DNA of 64,000 nt, taken from the NCBI RefSeq assembly GCF_011395035.1, contig NZ_CP024768.1, positions 2,889,286 through 2,953,285 of the forward strand, read 5' to 3'. Every line of letters starts with the position of its first letter. Positions within the stretch are counted from its first letter, which is position 1. The position numbers and the translations under genes were made by a program. Under the pieces are notes generated by a model that was given only the letters and a program-made list of their open reading frames with translations, did no database searches and had not been told where the DNA came from. Positions 27,815-36,920 of this stretch are shown piece after piece. Origin of the DNA: Pantoea cypripedii (lineage in GTDB: Bacteria; Pseudomonadota; Gammaproteobacteria; Enterobacterales; Enterobacteriaceae).

Positions 27815-28042
27815 ATGCCACAATCATCCCGTTACAGTGACGAACGCGTGGAGAAACTCCTCGCGCAAATGGCGCAGATTCTTGAAAAAGACCAAGCGCC
27901 AACCGACCTTTCCCTGATGGTACTGGGGAATATGGTAACCAATTTGATCAACACCAGCGTCTCTCCGGCACAGCGCCGCAGCCTGGCACGATCTTTTGCC
28001 GATGCGTTGCAAGCGTCGGTTCGCGATGACAACGCCCATTAA
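27815..28042 (+). CDS. yejL: YejL family protein (UPF0352)
   Basis: The 75-aa protein has the exact length of E. coli YejL and the conserved segments MPQSSRYSDERVEKLL and PTDLSLMVLGNMVTN. It is a small alpha-helical UPF0352 protein whose structure is known for orthologues but whose function is not. It lies 22 bp upstream of yejM, and the two are likely co-transcribed, so a role linked to envelope control is possible but unproven. Confidence 0.93.
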   Translation: MPQSSRYSDERVEKLLAQMAQILEKDQAPTDLSLMVLGNMVTNLINTSVSPAQRRSLARSFADALQASVRDDNAH

Positions 28043-28064
28043 TTTGCAGATTTGACCTTATAAT

Positions 28065-29816
28065 ATGGTAACCAACCGGCAGCGCTACCGTGACAAAGTC
28101 TCCCAGATGATCAGCTGGGGGCATTGGTTTGCCCTGTTTAATATTCTCTTCGCGTTAGTTTTAGGCAGCCGCTACCTGTTGGTTTCCGACTGGCCAGCGT
28201 CGCTGGCTGGTCGTATCTATGCCTACACCAGCTGGATTGGCCACTTTAGCTTTCTGGTGTTTTCCGTATATCTGCTGGTGATCTTCCCCCTCACCTTTGT
28301 GGTGATGTCGCAGCGATTACTCAGATTCCTCTCTGCGATGATTGCCACCGCGGGTCTGACGCTGATTATGGTCGACAGTGCGGTATTCAACCGCTTCCAT
28401 CTCCATCTCAATCCGGTGGTGTGGGAGCTGGTAATAAACCCCGACCAAAGTGAGATGGCGCGCGACTGGCAGCTGATGTTTATCAGTGTACCGGTGATAT
28501 TTCTGGTACAAATGCTGTTTGCCACCTGGAGCTGGCAGAAACTGCGCAGCCTTAACCGTCGTTCGTTTGGCAAACCGCTGGCAGCGCTGTTTATCTGTGC
28601 GTTCTTCGCCAGCCATCTGCTGTATATCTGGGCCGATGCCAACTTCTATCGCCCGATTACCATGCAACGCGCTAACCTGCCACTTTCTTATCCGATGACT
28701 GCGCGACGTTTCCTTGAACGCCACGGCCTGCTGGATGCGCAGGCGTACCAGCAACGCCTGGTGCAGCAAGGCGACCCGGAAGCGTTATCGGTGCAATATC
28801 CATTAAGCGATATCACCTTCCGCGATGGTGGCACGCGCCATAATTTGCTGGTGCTGACGGTGGATGGGCTGAATAACGCCAACATGGAAAAAGCCCTGCC
28901 GTCGCTTAATCAGTTCGCGACTGCAAACGTCCGCTTTACGCAGCACTACAGCGCCGGAAACCAGCCTGAAAAAGGCTTGTTTGGTCTGTTCTACGGCATC
29001 TCATCAAGCTATATGGATGGTGTGCTGGCAGCACGTACCCCTTCCACATTGCTCAGCGCGCTGAACAGCCAGGGTTATCAGTTTGGGTTGTTCTCCTCTG
29101 ATGGCTTTAATCAGCCGTTATATCGTCAGGCACTGCTGGCGGATTACTCCCTGCCCGCCATGGACAGTCAGCCGAATAGCGCAACTGTGACTCAATGGCA
29201 AAGCTGGCTTAATGGTCAGAAGGACAACAGCACCCCCTGGTTCTCCTGGGTGGCACTGAATGGCGTCACCGTCAATGGTGACAGCGTGAAAGCGCAACAG
29301 CGTAGCTATTTACGTCAGGCCGCGAGTGTTGACACGCAAATCGCCGCCATACTGCAAACCCTGCAACAGCGCGATTTACTGAAAAATACCGTGGTGGTGA
29401 TTACCGCTCAGCGCGCCATTGCCCTGGATGGCGATGACAACCCAGGCAACCGCGCTACCCTGCAGGTACCGCTGGTGGTGCACTGGCCGAATACGCCAGC
29501 ACAGACTATCGATCGTCTTACCGATCAGCAGGATGTCATGGTGACATTGATGCAGCGTCTGCTGCATGTACGCACCAACCCGGTGAACTATTCTCAGGGT
29601 GAAGATCTGTTTGCCGCGCAACGCAACCATAATTGGGTAGCGAGCAGCGAAGATGGCAGGCTGGTGGTGACCACACCAGACATTACTCTGGTGCTCAACA
29701 ACAATGGCAGCTACCGTGCTTACGATGCACAGGGTAAAGCGCTGAAGGATCATAAACCTCAGCTGGCGTTGTTGTTGCAGGTGCTGACTGAAGAGAAGCG
29801 CTTCATCGCAAACTGA
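28065..29816 (+). CDS. yejM: Inner-membrane LPS regulator YejM (PbgA/LapC)
   Basis: YejM senses LPS in the periplasmic leaflet of the inner membrane and restrains LapB/FtsH-driven degradation of LpxC. The 583-aa protein (586 in E. coli) has five membrane helices in residues 1-190, a linker, and a periplasmic domain with the alkaline phosphatase/arylsulfatase fold from about 245. The linker stretch YRPITMQRANLPLSYPMTAR, near the lipid A site, is intact. The ATG lies in TAATATGG with little Shine-Dalgarno, which suggests coupling to yejL. Confidence 0.95.
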   Translation: MVTNRQRYRDKVSQMISWGHWFALFNILFALVLGSRYLLVSDWPASLAGRIYAYTSWIGHFSFLVFSVYLLVIFPLTFVVMSQRLLRFLSAMIATAGLTLIMVDSAVFNRFHLHLNPVVWELVINPDQSEMARDWQLMFISVPVIFLVQMLFATWSWQKLRSLNRRSFGKPLAALFICAFFASHLLYIWADANFYRPITMQRANLPLSYPMTARRFLERHGLLDAQAYQQRLVQQGDPEALSVQYPLSDITFRDGGTRHNLLVLTVDGLNNANMEKALPSLNQFATANVRFTQHYSAGNQPEKGLFGLFYGISSSYMDGVLAARTPSTLLSALNSQGYQFGLFSSDGFNQPLYRQALLADYSLPAMDSQPNSATVTQWQSWLNGQKDNSTPWFSWVALNGVTVNGDSVKAQQRSYLRQAASVDTQIAAILQTLQQRDLLKNTVVVITAQRAIALDGDDNPGNRATLQVPLVVHWPNTPAQTIDRLTDQQDVMVTLMQRLLHVRTNPVNYSQGEDLFAAQRNHNWVASSEDGRLVVTTPDITLVLNNNGSYRAYDAQGKALKDHKPQLALLLQVLTEEKRFIAN

Positions 29817-29847
29817 TTAAATATGAGGCAGTTAAACCGGTCGCATC

Positions 29848-29875
29848 TTGCAATCGTGCGCGGAAACGGTAGTAT
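29848..29875 (+). promoter_or_regulatory. Candidate promoter of tRNA-Pro
   Basis: TTGCAA (-35, 29848-29853) and TAGTAT (-10, 29870-29875) are separated by 16 bp and would start transcription just before the tRNA at 29889. Confidence 0.5.
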
Positions 29876-29888
29876 ATGCCTCCACGTT

Positions 29889-29965
29889 CGGCACGTAGCG
29901 CAGCCTGGTAGCGCACTGTCATGGGGTGTCAGGGGTCGGAGGTTCAAATCCTCTCGTGCCGACCA
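29889..29965 (+). tRNA. proL: tRNA-Pro (anticodon GGG)
   Basis: A 77-nt cloverleaf. The acceptor stem is CGGCACG/CGTGCCG with encoded 3' ACCA. The D arm is present (GCGCAGCCTGGTAGCGC). The anticodon loop TCATGGGGTG carries GGG, and the T arm is GGAGGTTCAAATCCTC with the canonical TTCAAAT. It reads CCC and CCU proline codons and corresponds to E. coli proL, which also follows yejM. The accessory block begins right after it. Confidence 0.96.
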
Positions 29966-29973
29966 AAATTCCC

Positions 29974-30005
29974 AAAAAAAGCAGCCTTCAACGGCTGCTT
30001 TTTTA
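29974..30005 (+). terminator. Intrinsic terminator of tRNA-Pro
   Basis: AAAAGCAGCC pairs with GGCTGCTTTT around a 6-nt loop and continues in a run of seven T. Confidence 0.85.
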
Positions 30006-30109
30006 TTGCCTGAATCCCGGGATGGCAATATCGTGGTTCAACATGCTAACCTTTATGGCCCCAATGACCATTCCACGCGTGGACCAGGATATTCTAAGAA
30101 GAACAGGAC

Positions 30110-31537
30110 ATGATTAATATTTTAAAATCAAACCACAATATCAAATTTTATTTCTTTATCGCTTTTTTAATATTAACAGGCTACAGCCCGACATATCTCT
30201 CAAGTTATGCCTTTTCTGATGACTGGTTTTATTTATACGCATCGAACACAGATCCCTACAGTATATTAAAATGGGATGTTTTATCTGGCAGGCCATTGTA
30301 TGGTTGTTTTCATTATCTTTTCTCATTCCTGATTGACAGCGTTCATAGCCTTATCATTCTCCGGGTATTCTCGCTGCTGTCACTGATTACGCTGGGATGT
30401 TACCTCTATAATTTTATCAGCAAACGACAAATTCTTGAAAATGACCTGCAACGTTTTACTTTCAGTACTATGCTATGTTTGCTGCCTTCGTTTCAGGTAT
30501 TCACCGCCTGGTCGGTATGCTTCCCCTATGTACTGGCTGTCATTTTCTCTGGTCTGAGTTATAGCCACCTCACCCATCACAAAGCTTCATTCAGCAGGCT
30601 ATTATTATCGGCGATTTTTATTTCGGCTTCTTTTGCCATTTATCAACCCGCTGGCATGAGTTTTTTGTTCTTTGCGATGGTTGACCTTTGTCTGTCAAAA
30701 CGAAAGACTGATCGTAAGATCTTCCTCAAGACGATGTTGATGTTATGCTTTGGCATGCTCAGTGCGCTGCTGTTTGCGAAAGTGCTGCCATATCAGCTTT
30801 ACCATGACACGCTGGGCAGAACCAACATGACTCTGGCGTTGGGAAAAAAATTATTGTGGTTCATTCAGGAACCGTTAAAAAATGCCATCTCCAATTATGA
30901 TTTGGGCAGAACGTTATTATCCGTCACCCTTTCCATTATCATTATTGGCGTTGGTGTCGCTGCGATGAGAAAGAATGGCAAAGATAAACCTTATTTGTTT
31001 ATCATTTTTGTTTTCGCAGCGGCATTACCCAACTTACTGGTTAGTGAAAGTTGGGCGGCTTATCGCACGATAGTGGCTGTCACATTGATCACCACCTCGG
31101 CTTTCCTCTTTGGATTGCTGATGATGTTTAGCAAGATTAAATACCCCCAAATACCTTATTTTATTTTCATTCTGTTGACGGTGTTCATCAGCAACAAGAA
31201 TATCAGAGAGGGATTTTCTTCACCTCAGCAGCAGGAATATAAACTGATCACTTCAGCCATTATGAGTGCGGTGCCAAAAGAATTCACCGGCAATGTGTAT
31301 TACAAAATCGATGAAGATAATTTACCGAGAATTGCCAAATCCACTAAGTATGATGAATTCGGCGCGCTTTCATTAGGCATGCCATGGACATTTGCTGGCA
31401 TGGCTTATTCTGTCAAAAAAGAGCACGCGATGAATTATGTCATTACGGAAACACCGTTTATTGGCATCAACAACCATTGCACTGAGCCTTGCCTGATCAT
31501 CAATGCCAGCGCCGTGCTCAATCATGGTGTGAAATAA
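30110..31537 (+). CDS. Polytopic membrane protein, GT-C/GtrII-like glycosyltransferase candidate
   Basis: This 475-aa protein has about 10-11 hydrophobic helices and a soluble C-terminal domain from about residue 380. The first extracytoplasmic loop carries SDDW (Asp37-Asp38) and then GRPL (60-63). This resembles the acidic pair and GR-L loop of GtrII-type (Glucos_trans_II) and other GT-C enzymes that move sugars from a polyprenyl carrier to O-antigen or other glycans. I do not recognise a specific orthologue. The gene is visibly AT-rich compared with its neighbours and lies directly after tRNA-Pro, both typical of horizontal acquisition. No bactoprenol flippase or glucosyltransferase partner (gtrA/gtrB) lies beside it. 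It might also be a lipid-linked sugar polymerase or simply a membrane protein of unknown role. Confidence 0.6.
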   Translation: MINILKSNHNIKFYFFIAFLILTGYSPTYLSSYAFSDDWFYLYASNTDPYSILKWDVLSGRPLYGCFHYLFSFLIDSVHSLIILRVFSLLSLITLGCYLYNFISKRQILENDLQRFTFSTMLCLLPSFQVFTAWSVCFPYVLAVIFSGLSYSHLTHHKASFSRLLLSAIFISASFAIYQPAGMSFLFFAMVDLCLSKRKTDRKIFLKTMLMLCFGMLSALLFAKVLPYQLYHDTLGRTNMTLALGKKLLWFIQEPLKNAISNYDLGRTLLSVTLSIIIIGVGVAAMRKNGKDKPYLFIIFVFAAALPNLLVSESWAAYRTIVAVTLITTSAFLFGLLMMFSKIKYPQIPYFIFILLTVFISNKNIREGFSSPQQQEYKLITSAIMSAVPKEFTGNVYYKIDEDNLPRIAKSTKYDEFGALSLGMPWTFAGMAYSVKKEHAMNYVITETPFIGINNHCTEPCLIINASAVLNHGVK

Positions 31538-31573
31538 GTTATTAGTCTTAAATCAAATTACGCTATTTTATAC

Positions 31574-31600
31574 CACCACCAGGGAAGCCCCCTGGTGGTG
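31574..31600. terminator. Hairpin between the GT-C-like gene and the GH127 gene
   Basis: CACCACCAGGG pairs perfectly with CCCTGGTGGTG around a 5-nt loop. It lies between two convergent genes; the downstream T tract is weak (TTCTTG), so it may act as a terminator or 3' stabiliser. Confidence 0.55.
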
Positions 31601-31633
31601 TTCTTGCTCCAGTTCGGTGTTACAAATCAGTAA

Positions 31634-33589
31634 TCACCCCTCATTGACCCAAATCCGCATCTCCCCTGCACCACGATTCGCCCAGCTAAACCACGGAATA
31701 AACGTTAAGGTCTGAGTTTGTCGGGTGGTGGGGGCACGATCATAATGCCAAAGCAATTGCTGCTCCGGCGCTGGAGAAGTTTGCTTGCTGCCCTCGGCCT
31801 GAATGAGCACCTTATGCGCGAACAGCCCTTTGCCAGCGAAAGTTGTAAAGGTGGCGGTGTCAGGCAACCACAGGTTGTGCAGCTGTTCGCCGTTATCCGC
31901 CTGCTCCAGACAATACACCAGCGGACCGCGCTGAATCGCCACTTTGCCTGCAACGTGACGTACCAGCGGATTACCATAAACGCGACGTACCGGCATGGGC
32001 AACGTCAGCGTCAGCGTGTCGCCCTCCACCCAGAGCCGATTGATATGCAGATACCCCTTCCGGATATCATTGGCTACCGCCACGCCATTGAGTGCCACTT
32101 GTGGCGCATCGCACCAGTCTGGTAAGCGCAACGCCAGTGTATGCCGTACCGGCTGCGCTGAATCGATGGAGAGGGTCACCGTTTCCTGCCATGGGAAGTC
32201 ACCGCTGATACGCAGTCGCAACGTCTCCTCGCCCACCGGCACTTCCACGCTATTGCCGATATAAAGATTGATATAGAGCGCATCCGCGCGTGGCGTATAG
32301 ATATAGTGCCCCAGCGAGGTCAGCACACGGGCGATGTTCGGCGGGCAGCAGGCGCAGCCGAACCAACGCTGGCGTACCGGTTTAACATGATCGTAGATAT
32401 GGTTAAAACTGAGGGTTTTAGGGTGCACTTCCAGCGGATTGACGTAAAAGAAATGTTTGCCATCCAGCGCCATCCCTCCCAGCACGGTGTTATATAACGC
32501 ACGCTCCATCACATCGGCGTACTGGCTGTCAGCTTCCATCTCCAGCATACGCCGTGCGAACATCATCAGGCCAATCGACGCACAGCTTTCGGCATAGACG
32601 CTGTCGTTCGGCAAATCGTAATCGCTGCTGAATGCCTCCCCACTGCTTTGCGAACCGATGCCACCGGTGATGTAAAGCTGGCGCTGCGCCATGTTGTGCC
32701 ACAGACGCAGGCAGTCCTGCCGTTTTGCTTCGTCCTGGCTGAGTCTTGCCAGGTGCGCTACACCGGTCATCAGATAGACAAAACGTACCGCGTGACCAAT
32801 CGCGGTCTGTTGTTCTGCGATGGGTTGATGTGCCTGGCTATAGGCCTTGTCTTTCACCATCCATGCCGGACCGTAAGTATTCCAGTAGGAGGTTTCACCC
32901 CGCTTTTGATACTCAATATCGTAGAAATGCGGCTGCGTGCCGCGCTGTTCAACGAAGTAGTTCACCAGCTTCATATAACGGGGTTCCTGGGTCACTTCAT
33001 GTAAACGCATGAGCGCCAGTTCAATTTCCGGATGCCCCGGATAGCCATGCAGCTGGGTGTCACCCGGACCAAAGACGCTATCGATATGGTCGGCAAGTTT
33101 GCAGACCACCTCCAGCAAACGGCGTTTGCCGGTAGCCTGAAAGAAGGCAACACCCGCCTCAATCATGTGTCCGGCGCAGTAAAGTTCATGGCACTCGGCC
33201 AGATTGGTCCAGCGGTCCGCTGGCGCTTTAACCGTGAAATAAGTGTTGAGATAGCCATCGTCGCACTGAGCGGCCGCCACCAGTTCAATCACCTCATCTG
33301 CGGTTTTCTCCAGCTCCGCGTCGGGTTTCTGACACAGCGACCAGGCGACCGCTTCCAGCCATTTCGCCACATCACTGTCCTGGAACACCATGCCGTAAAA
33401 CTCCCCTTGTTGCAGACCAGCAGCGATGCGGAAATTTTCTATTGCATGGCTGGGATCGGCTTCTGGTATACGGTCATTAAGCGCATCCCACTGATAAGGG
33501 ATCACCACATCGCGTACCAGTTGCTGATACTGGCCGAGGAAAGGGTCGCTAATTTTAAGCTTGTGCAGGTTAACTTCCATCACAGACAT
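31634..33589 (-). CDS. Glycoside hydrolase family 127, beta-L-arabinofuranosidase
   Basis: The 651-aa cytoplasmic enzyme (no signal peptide) carries the GH127 catalytic set known from Bifidobacterium HypBA1. The acid/base candidate is Glu318 (SSGEAF), with zinc ligands Glu334 and Cys336 (YAESCAS), and the nucleophile and zinc cysteines Cys414-Cys415 (GCACCPPN). Such enzymes release L-arabinose from beta-arabinofuranosides of hydroxyproline-rich plant glycoproteins. The start at 33589 follows AAGGAG by 6 nt. The symporter gene ends 10 bp upstream, so the pair is an operon for uptake and breakdown of an arabinose-containing oligosaccharide. The substrate is inferred from the family, not proven. 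Confidence 0.9.
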   Translation of the reverse strand: MSVMEVNLHKLKISDPFLGQYQQLVRDVVIPYQWDALNDRIPEADPSHAIENFRIAAGLQQGEFYGMVFQDSDVAKWLEAVAWSLCQKPDAELEKTADEVIELVAAAQCDDGYLNTYFTVKAPADRWTNLAECHELYCAGHMIEAGVAFFQATGKRRLLEVVCKLADHIDSVFGPGDTQLHGYPGHPEIELALMRLHEVTQEPRYMKLVNYFVEQRGTQPHFYDIEYQKRGETSYWNTYGPAWMVKDKAYSQAHQPIAEQQTAIGHAVRFVYLMTGVAHLARLSQDEAKRQDCLRLWHNMAQRQLYITGGIGSQSSGEAFSSDYDLPNDSVYAESCASIGLMMFARRMLEMEADSQYADVMERALYNTVLGGMALDGKHFFYVNPLEVHPKTLSFNHIYDHVKPVRQRWFGCACCPPNIARVLTSLGHYIYTPRADALYINLYIGNSVEVPVGEETLRLRISGDFPWQETVTLSIDSAQPVRHTLALRLPDWCDAPQVALNGVAVANDIRKGYLHINRLWVEGDTLTLTLPMPVRRVYGNPLVRHVAGKVAIQRGPLVYCLEQADNGEQLHNLWLPDTATFTTFAGKGLFAHKVLIQAEGSKQTSPAPEQQLLWHYDRAPTTRQTQTLTFIPWFSWANRGAGEMRIWVNEG

Positions 33590-33599
33590 AATGTTCTCC

Positions 33600-35000
33600 T
33601 TAAGACTGAACATGGCGGACGTGCAGGTCACTGGCAATGCGCGCCATCATGGGGTTATTGAGTTTGCAGGCACGAATGCTGAACGCCAGCAGCAGGTGAA
33701 ATAAGGCGGGGAGCAAGGTTTCCATGGTGGTAATCCCCTGCAATGAGGCCGTGGTCTGATTACCGGCTCCCGGCTGATAAGCCACAAAGATAAAGACCAG
33801 GCTAATGATCCCGGCACTGGAAGCCCAGGCGAGCTTGATACAAAACAGGTTGAAGGCAAAGTTCATCCCTGACGAGCGCACACCGGTTTTCCACTCACCG
33901 TAATCATCGGCGAACGCCATCAGCGCAAAATGCAGCGGCAGCGTAAAGCCCAGGATAATGCCGTTACCCAGGATCACCGCCAGCCATAGCGTCTGCCACG
34001 CCGGGCCAGTGGGCAGCAACCACATCAAAGCCGCCAGTGCAGCCAGCACGATGTTGGTCCGGTAGTAAAGTTTGACGGTATCAATACGTTTTGACAGAGG
34101 GCTGACGATCACCGAGCCAAGAATCGAGGCAAAGGTCACCATGGTGAAAAATAGCGAGGTATAAGCGGTGCTGCCCTTCAGCACATATGTGATGAAGTAC
34201 ATGTAGCCACCACCACGGATGTTAAACACATTAATCAGCAGGAAGGACATCAATAACATCAGCAACAATTGGTCGTTGCGGCGTAGCCCGGCCAGATGTT
34301 CCCGCAGGGTAAATTTACCCATGCTGTCCAGCGGTACGCGTTCACGTACCCAGAAGAAGCAGCACAGAAACATCACCACCGCCACCGTGCACAGCAGCCC
34401 AACGCCAGCCTGATAACCGAGTGCGACATTGCCTTTACCCAGCGCTGACACCAGCCACGGCAGGCCGACGGAGACCAGAAAACCCGCCACGCCGCACAAC
34501 ACAAAACGCCATGACTGACAGGAAATCACTTCCGTATGACGGGTGGTCATGGTGTTGATCAGCGCACAGTAAGGCACGTTAATCGCCGTATAGCTGACGG
34601 AGAGCAGCAGATAAGTCCCGAAAGCCCAGGCGATTTTCATGTTCATGCTGACGTCAGGGACGGTAAAGGTCAGTACGCCAATGATGCCAATCGGCACAGC
34701 AACCCACAGCTGCCAGGGGCGAAAACGTCCCCAGCGGCTTTGGGTACGGTCGGCGATGACCCCCATGATCGGATCGGATACCGCATCAAACACGCGCAGA
34801 GCAATAAACAAGGTGCCGACCAGTGCCGGAGTCAGGCCAAAGACATCGGTATAGAAAAAAGTAAGAAAATTCATAATCAGGCAGGTGATCACCGTACCGC
34901 CGGCGTCCCCCAGCCCATAACCGATTTTCTCACGCATCGACAGCACATCGCTGGTGGCCTGCTGCGTCAGCTCGGTTTGTGTAATCGGGGTAGAAGTCAT
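33600..35000 (-). CDS. GPH-family sugar:cation symporter (MelB/YicJ-like)
   Basis: The 466-aa protein has 12 predicted membrane helices and the glycoside-pentoside-hexuronide symporter pattern. The N-terminal region MREKIGYGLGDAGG and the loop SDPIMGVIADRTQSRWGRFR, with the conserved D-x(4)-D and RWGRxRPW, are typical. The start at 35000 is chosen from the upstream GAGGAG and the usual N-terminus; an in-frame start at 35072 adds 24 unlikely residues. It is the first gene of the pair with the GH127 hydrolase and probably imports its arabinoside substrate. YicJ-YicI is a comparable symporter-hydrolase pair in E. coli. Confidence 0.9.
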   Translation of the reverse strand: MTSTPITQTELTQQATSDVLSMREKIGYGLGDAGGTVITCLIMNFLTFFYTDVFGLTPALVGTLFIALRVFDAVSDPIMGVIADRTQSRWGRFRPWQLWVAVPIGIIGVLTFTVPDVSMNMKIAWAFGTYLLLSVSYTAINVPYCALINTMTTRHTEVISCQSWRFVLCGVAGFLVSVGLPWLVSALGKGNVALGYQAGVGLLCTVAVVMFLCCFFWVRERVPLDSMGKFTLREHLAGLRRNDQLLLMLLMSFLLINVFNIRGGGYMYFITYVLKGSTAYTSLFFTMVTFASILGSVIVSPLSKRIDTVKLYYRTNIVLAALAALMWLLPTGPAWQTLWLAVILGNGIILGFTLPLHFALMAFADDYGEWKTGVRSSGMNFAFNLFCIKLAWASSAGIISLVFIFVAYQPGAGNQTTASLQGITTMETLLPALFHLLLAFSIRACKLNNPMMARIASDLHVRHVQS

Positions 35001-35169
35001 CGAAAACTCCTCGTAAGGGTCAGAGTACATTACCCGCATCATGGCGGGCTTATTTACAGGTACCTGACTCATTCTGCCTGCAATCTGGCGACCAACAAGG
35101 GAACGGAAAAGTATAAAAACAGGGTAATTCCGACCTGATAGCTGAAATGTGAACTGGATCGGGCATCAC

Positions 35170-35204
35170 ATCACTTTATGGTTAATAATCAGACACAAAG
35201 TGAT
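35170..35204. promoter_or_regulatory. Inverted repeat between the symporter and araC-type genes (candidate operator)
   Basis: ATCACTTT at 35170-35177 and AAAGTGAT at 35197-35204 are perfect inverse copies whose centres are 27 bp apart, inside the 239-bp divergent promoter region. This is a plausible binding site for the adjacent AraC-type regulator; no factor is demonstrated. Confidence 0.45.
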
Positions 35205-35239
35205 TTTACGGCCAATGAAAAGCAGGAAATTGAATATCG

Positions 35240-36058
35240 ATGTTCGAATTATCCATAGCGTTTCCGATTCAGGTGCAAAACGGCGGCTTATTTATTTCGC
35301 GCGGTTATGGCAGCCATCCGGCACGGACACTGACTTCCTGGGAGGTGATCTTTGTCGAGCGGGGTCAGCTGCAAATTCGTGAAGAGGAGCGCTTATTTAC
35401 CGTGCAGGCAGGTGAAAGCCTGCTGCTGCGGCCCGGCTATCGACATATTGGCGAAGGGACATTTCCGCCAGATCTGAAATTCTACTGGCTGCATTTTGAA
35501 TGGCTGAAAGGGGCCAGGGAGACCGGGCTGCATCACGCGTTATTAACGCTTCCGCAGCACACGCGCATTGGCGATCCGCAATACGTTATTGCGCTGTTTC
35601 GCCAGTTTCTTAGTGAGCAGGAGAACATTCATCGCAGCATCGCGCTGGAGTGCATTTTATTGCTGATTCTGCAACAAATCGCTGCCCCGGGTCCGCAGGA
35701 GAGTGCCGATAACAGCCCCGGCGTCGCGCTGGCCTGGAAAGCGCATCAGCTCATCCGCAGCCGATTCCACCTGCCGCTCTCCACCTCAATACTGGCAAAA
35801 GAGCTGCACTGCAATGCCGATTATCTTGGCCGGGTGTACCGCCGGGCATTTCGCCTGACGTTGACGGAAGCTATCCATCGTCAGCGCGTTTTGGCAGCGG
35901 AAAAGCTGCTGATTAGCAATTCGCTGTCGTTAACCGAAGTGGCACGGCAGTGCGGTTTTAGTGATACCAGTTATTTTCGGCAAATCTTCAGTAAACACAC
36001 CGGCCTGACGCCGGCTGGCTGGAAGCGACGCTATTGTAAAGAGCACATTAATTCCTGA
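35240..36058 (+). CDS. AraC-family regulator of the GH127/symporter operon
   Basis: A 272-aa protein with an N-terminal AraC-type cupin (about 20-90, ligand-binding) and two C-terminal helix-turn-helix motifs (about 170-265). The second contains the family signature SLTEVARQCGFSDTSYFRQIFSKHTGLTP. Its divergent position from the symporter and hydrolase genes makes it the likely sugar-responsive activator of that operon. AGGA lies about 13 nt before the ATG, a rather long spacing. Its 3' end is convergent with the next AraC-type gene, 9 bp away. Confidence 0.88.
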   Translation: MFELSIAFPIQVQNGGLFISRGYGSHPARTLTSWEVIFVERGQLQIREEERLFTVQAGESLLLRPGYRHIGEGTFPPDLKFYWLHFEWLKGARETGLHHALLTLPQHTRIGDPQYVIALFRQFLSEQENIHRSIALECILLLILQQIAAPGPQESADNSPGVALAWKAHQLIRSRFHLPLSTSILAKELHCNADYLGRVYRRAFRLTLTEAIHRQRVLAAEKLLISNSLSLTEVARQCGFSDTSYFRQIFSKHTGLTPAGWKRRYCKEHINS

Positions 36059-36067
36059 GGTATTGCC

Positions 36068-36865
36068 TCAAGCCTGCAATGCAAAGTAGCGTTGCGGCGT
36101 CAGCCCCATTGCCTTACTAAACATGGCTATCAGCGCACTGCCATTGCAATATCCCAGCTGGCTGGCAATCACCTCCACCGCTCCCCCCTGCGACAGCAAA
36201 TTAATCGTCATGGTGATCGTTAACTGCTGACGCCACTCGGCAAAGCTCAACCCGGTATCCTGACGAAATAAACGGGACAAGGTGCGCGGGGTTATGCCAG
36301 CCTGGCGGCTCAGGCTCTCCAGCGTTTCGCTATTGCCAGGATGTTGTAACATCTGCCCGGTTAAGGCGAGCAGCCGCGGCTCTTTTGCCACCGGCAGACA
36401 GCTCACCCGAGCCGAATCTGCCTGGCTCAACTCATGGAACAACAGCGCCAGGATTAGCGCATTACGTCGCTGATGTTGGGATACATCATCCAGTTCGGTC
36501 ACCAGCTGATGGACGAGACGAGTGATCAGCAAAGGGCAAAGTGCCTCGATACATTTTTTCTCACCCCGATCGGACAGATACACATTATGGGTCTGCGTCC
36601 CTGCCTGCGCATGGGTTTGATGTGTCAGCCCGGAGGGGATCCACAACGCGCGGTAAGGCGCTAATGTCCAGCTCGCCTCCGCGGTATGAATTGTGATCGC
36701 CCCGCTGCTGCAATAAGTCAACTGCGCCGTGGCGTGTGAATGCCAGGCCTGCGCCTGCTGGCGTGTGTAGTAGTAGGAAACAACAGAGGGTGCCGGGATT
36801 AACATCTCCGTTTTCAGCTGCGGAATTTTACTTTTTAGTTTGAGTGCGCTATTCATCTCTCCCAC
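36068..36865 (-). CDS. AraC-family regulator divergent from siderophore uptake genes
   Basis: The 265-aa protein has an N-terminal cupin with the AWHSHATAQLTY and RALWIPSGLTHQ motifs of the NimR/YdeO-like branch, then a C-terminal AraC DNA-binding domain (about 165-262). GTG at 36865 follows AGGAGAAGGCA; an ATG three codons in is an alternative but sits too close to a GGAG. Because the TonB receptor gene starts 278 bp away in the opposite direction, this is probably its regulator, perhaps responding to the imported siderophore. That is inference from position. Confidence 0.8.
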   Translation of the reverse strand: MGEMNSALKLKSKIPQLKTEMLIPAPSVVSYYYTRQQAQAWHSHATAQLTYCSSGAITIHTAEASWTLAPYRALWIPSGLTHQTHAQAGTQTHNVYLSDRGEKKCIEALCPLLITRLVHQLVTELDDVSQHQRRNALILALLFHELSQADSARVSCLPVAKEPRLLALTGQMLQHPGNSETLESLSRQAGITPRTLSRLFRQDTGLSFAEWRQQLTITMTINLLSQGGAVEVIASQLGYCNGSALIAMFSKAMGLTPQRYFALQA

Positions 36866-36920
36866 TGCCTTCTCCTCTCCCCCGCTCGTAACCCAAAAAT
36901 TTCGCCACTATTTATCGTTT

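Noticed and set aside
29966..31640. Integrase-type att duplication of the tRNA-Pro 3' end
   Set aside because: No second copy of the tRNA 3' end and no integrase were seen downstream of the tRNA.
34536..35138. 200-codon open frame on the plus strand
   Set aside because: Antisense to the GPH symporter, whose membrane-helix codons create open antisense frames.
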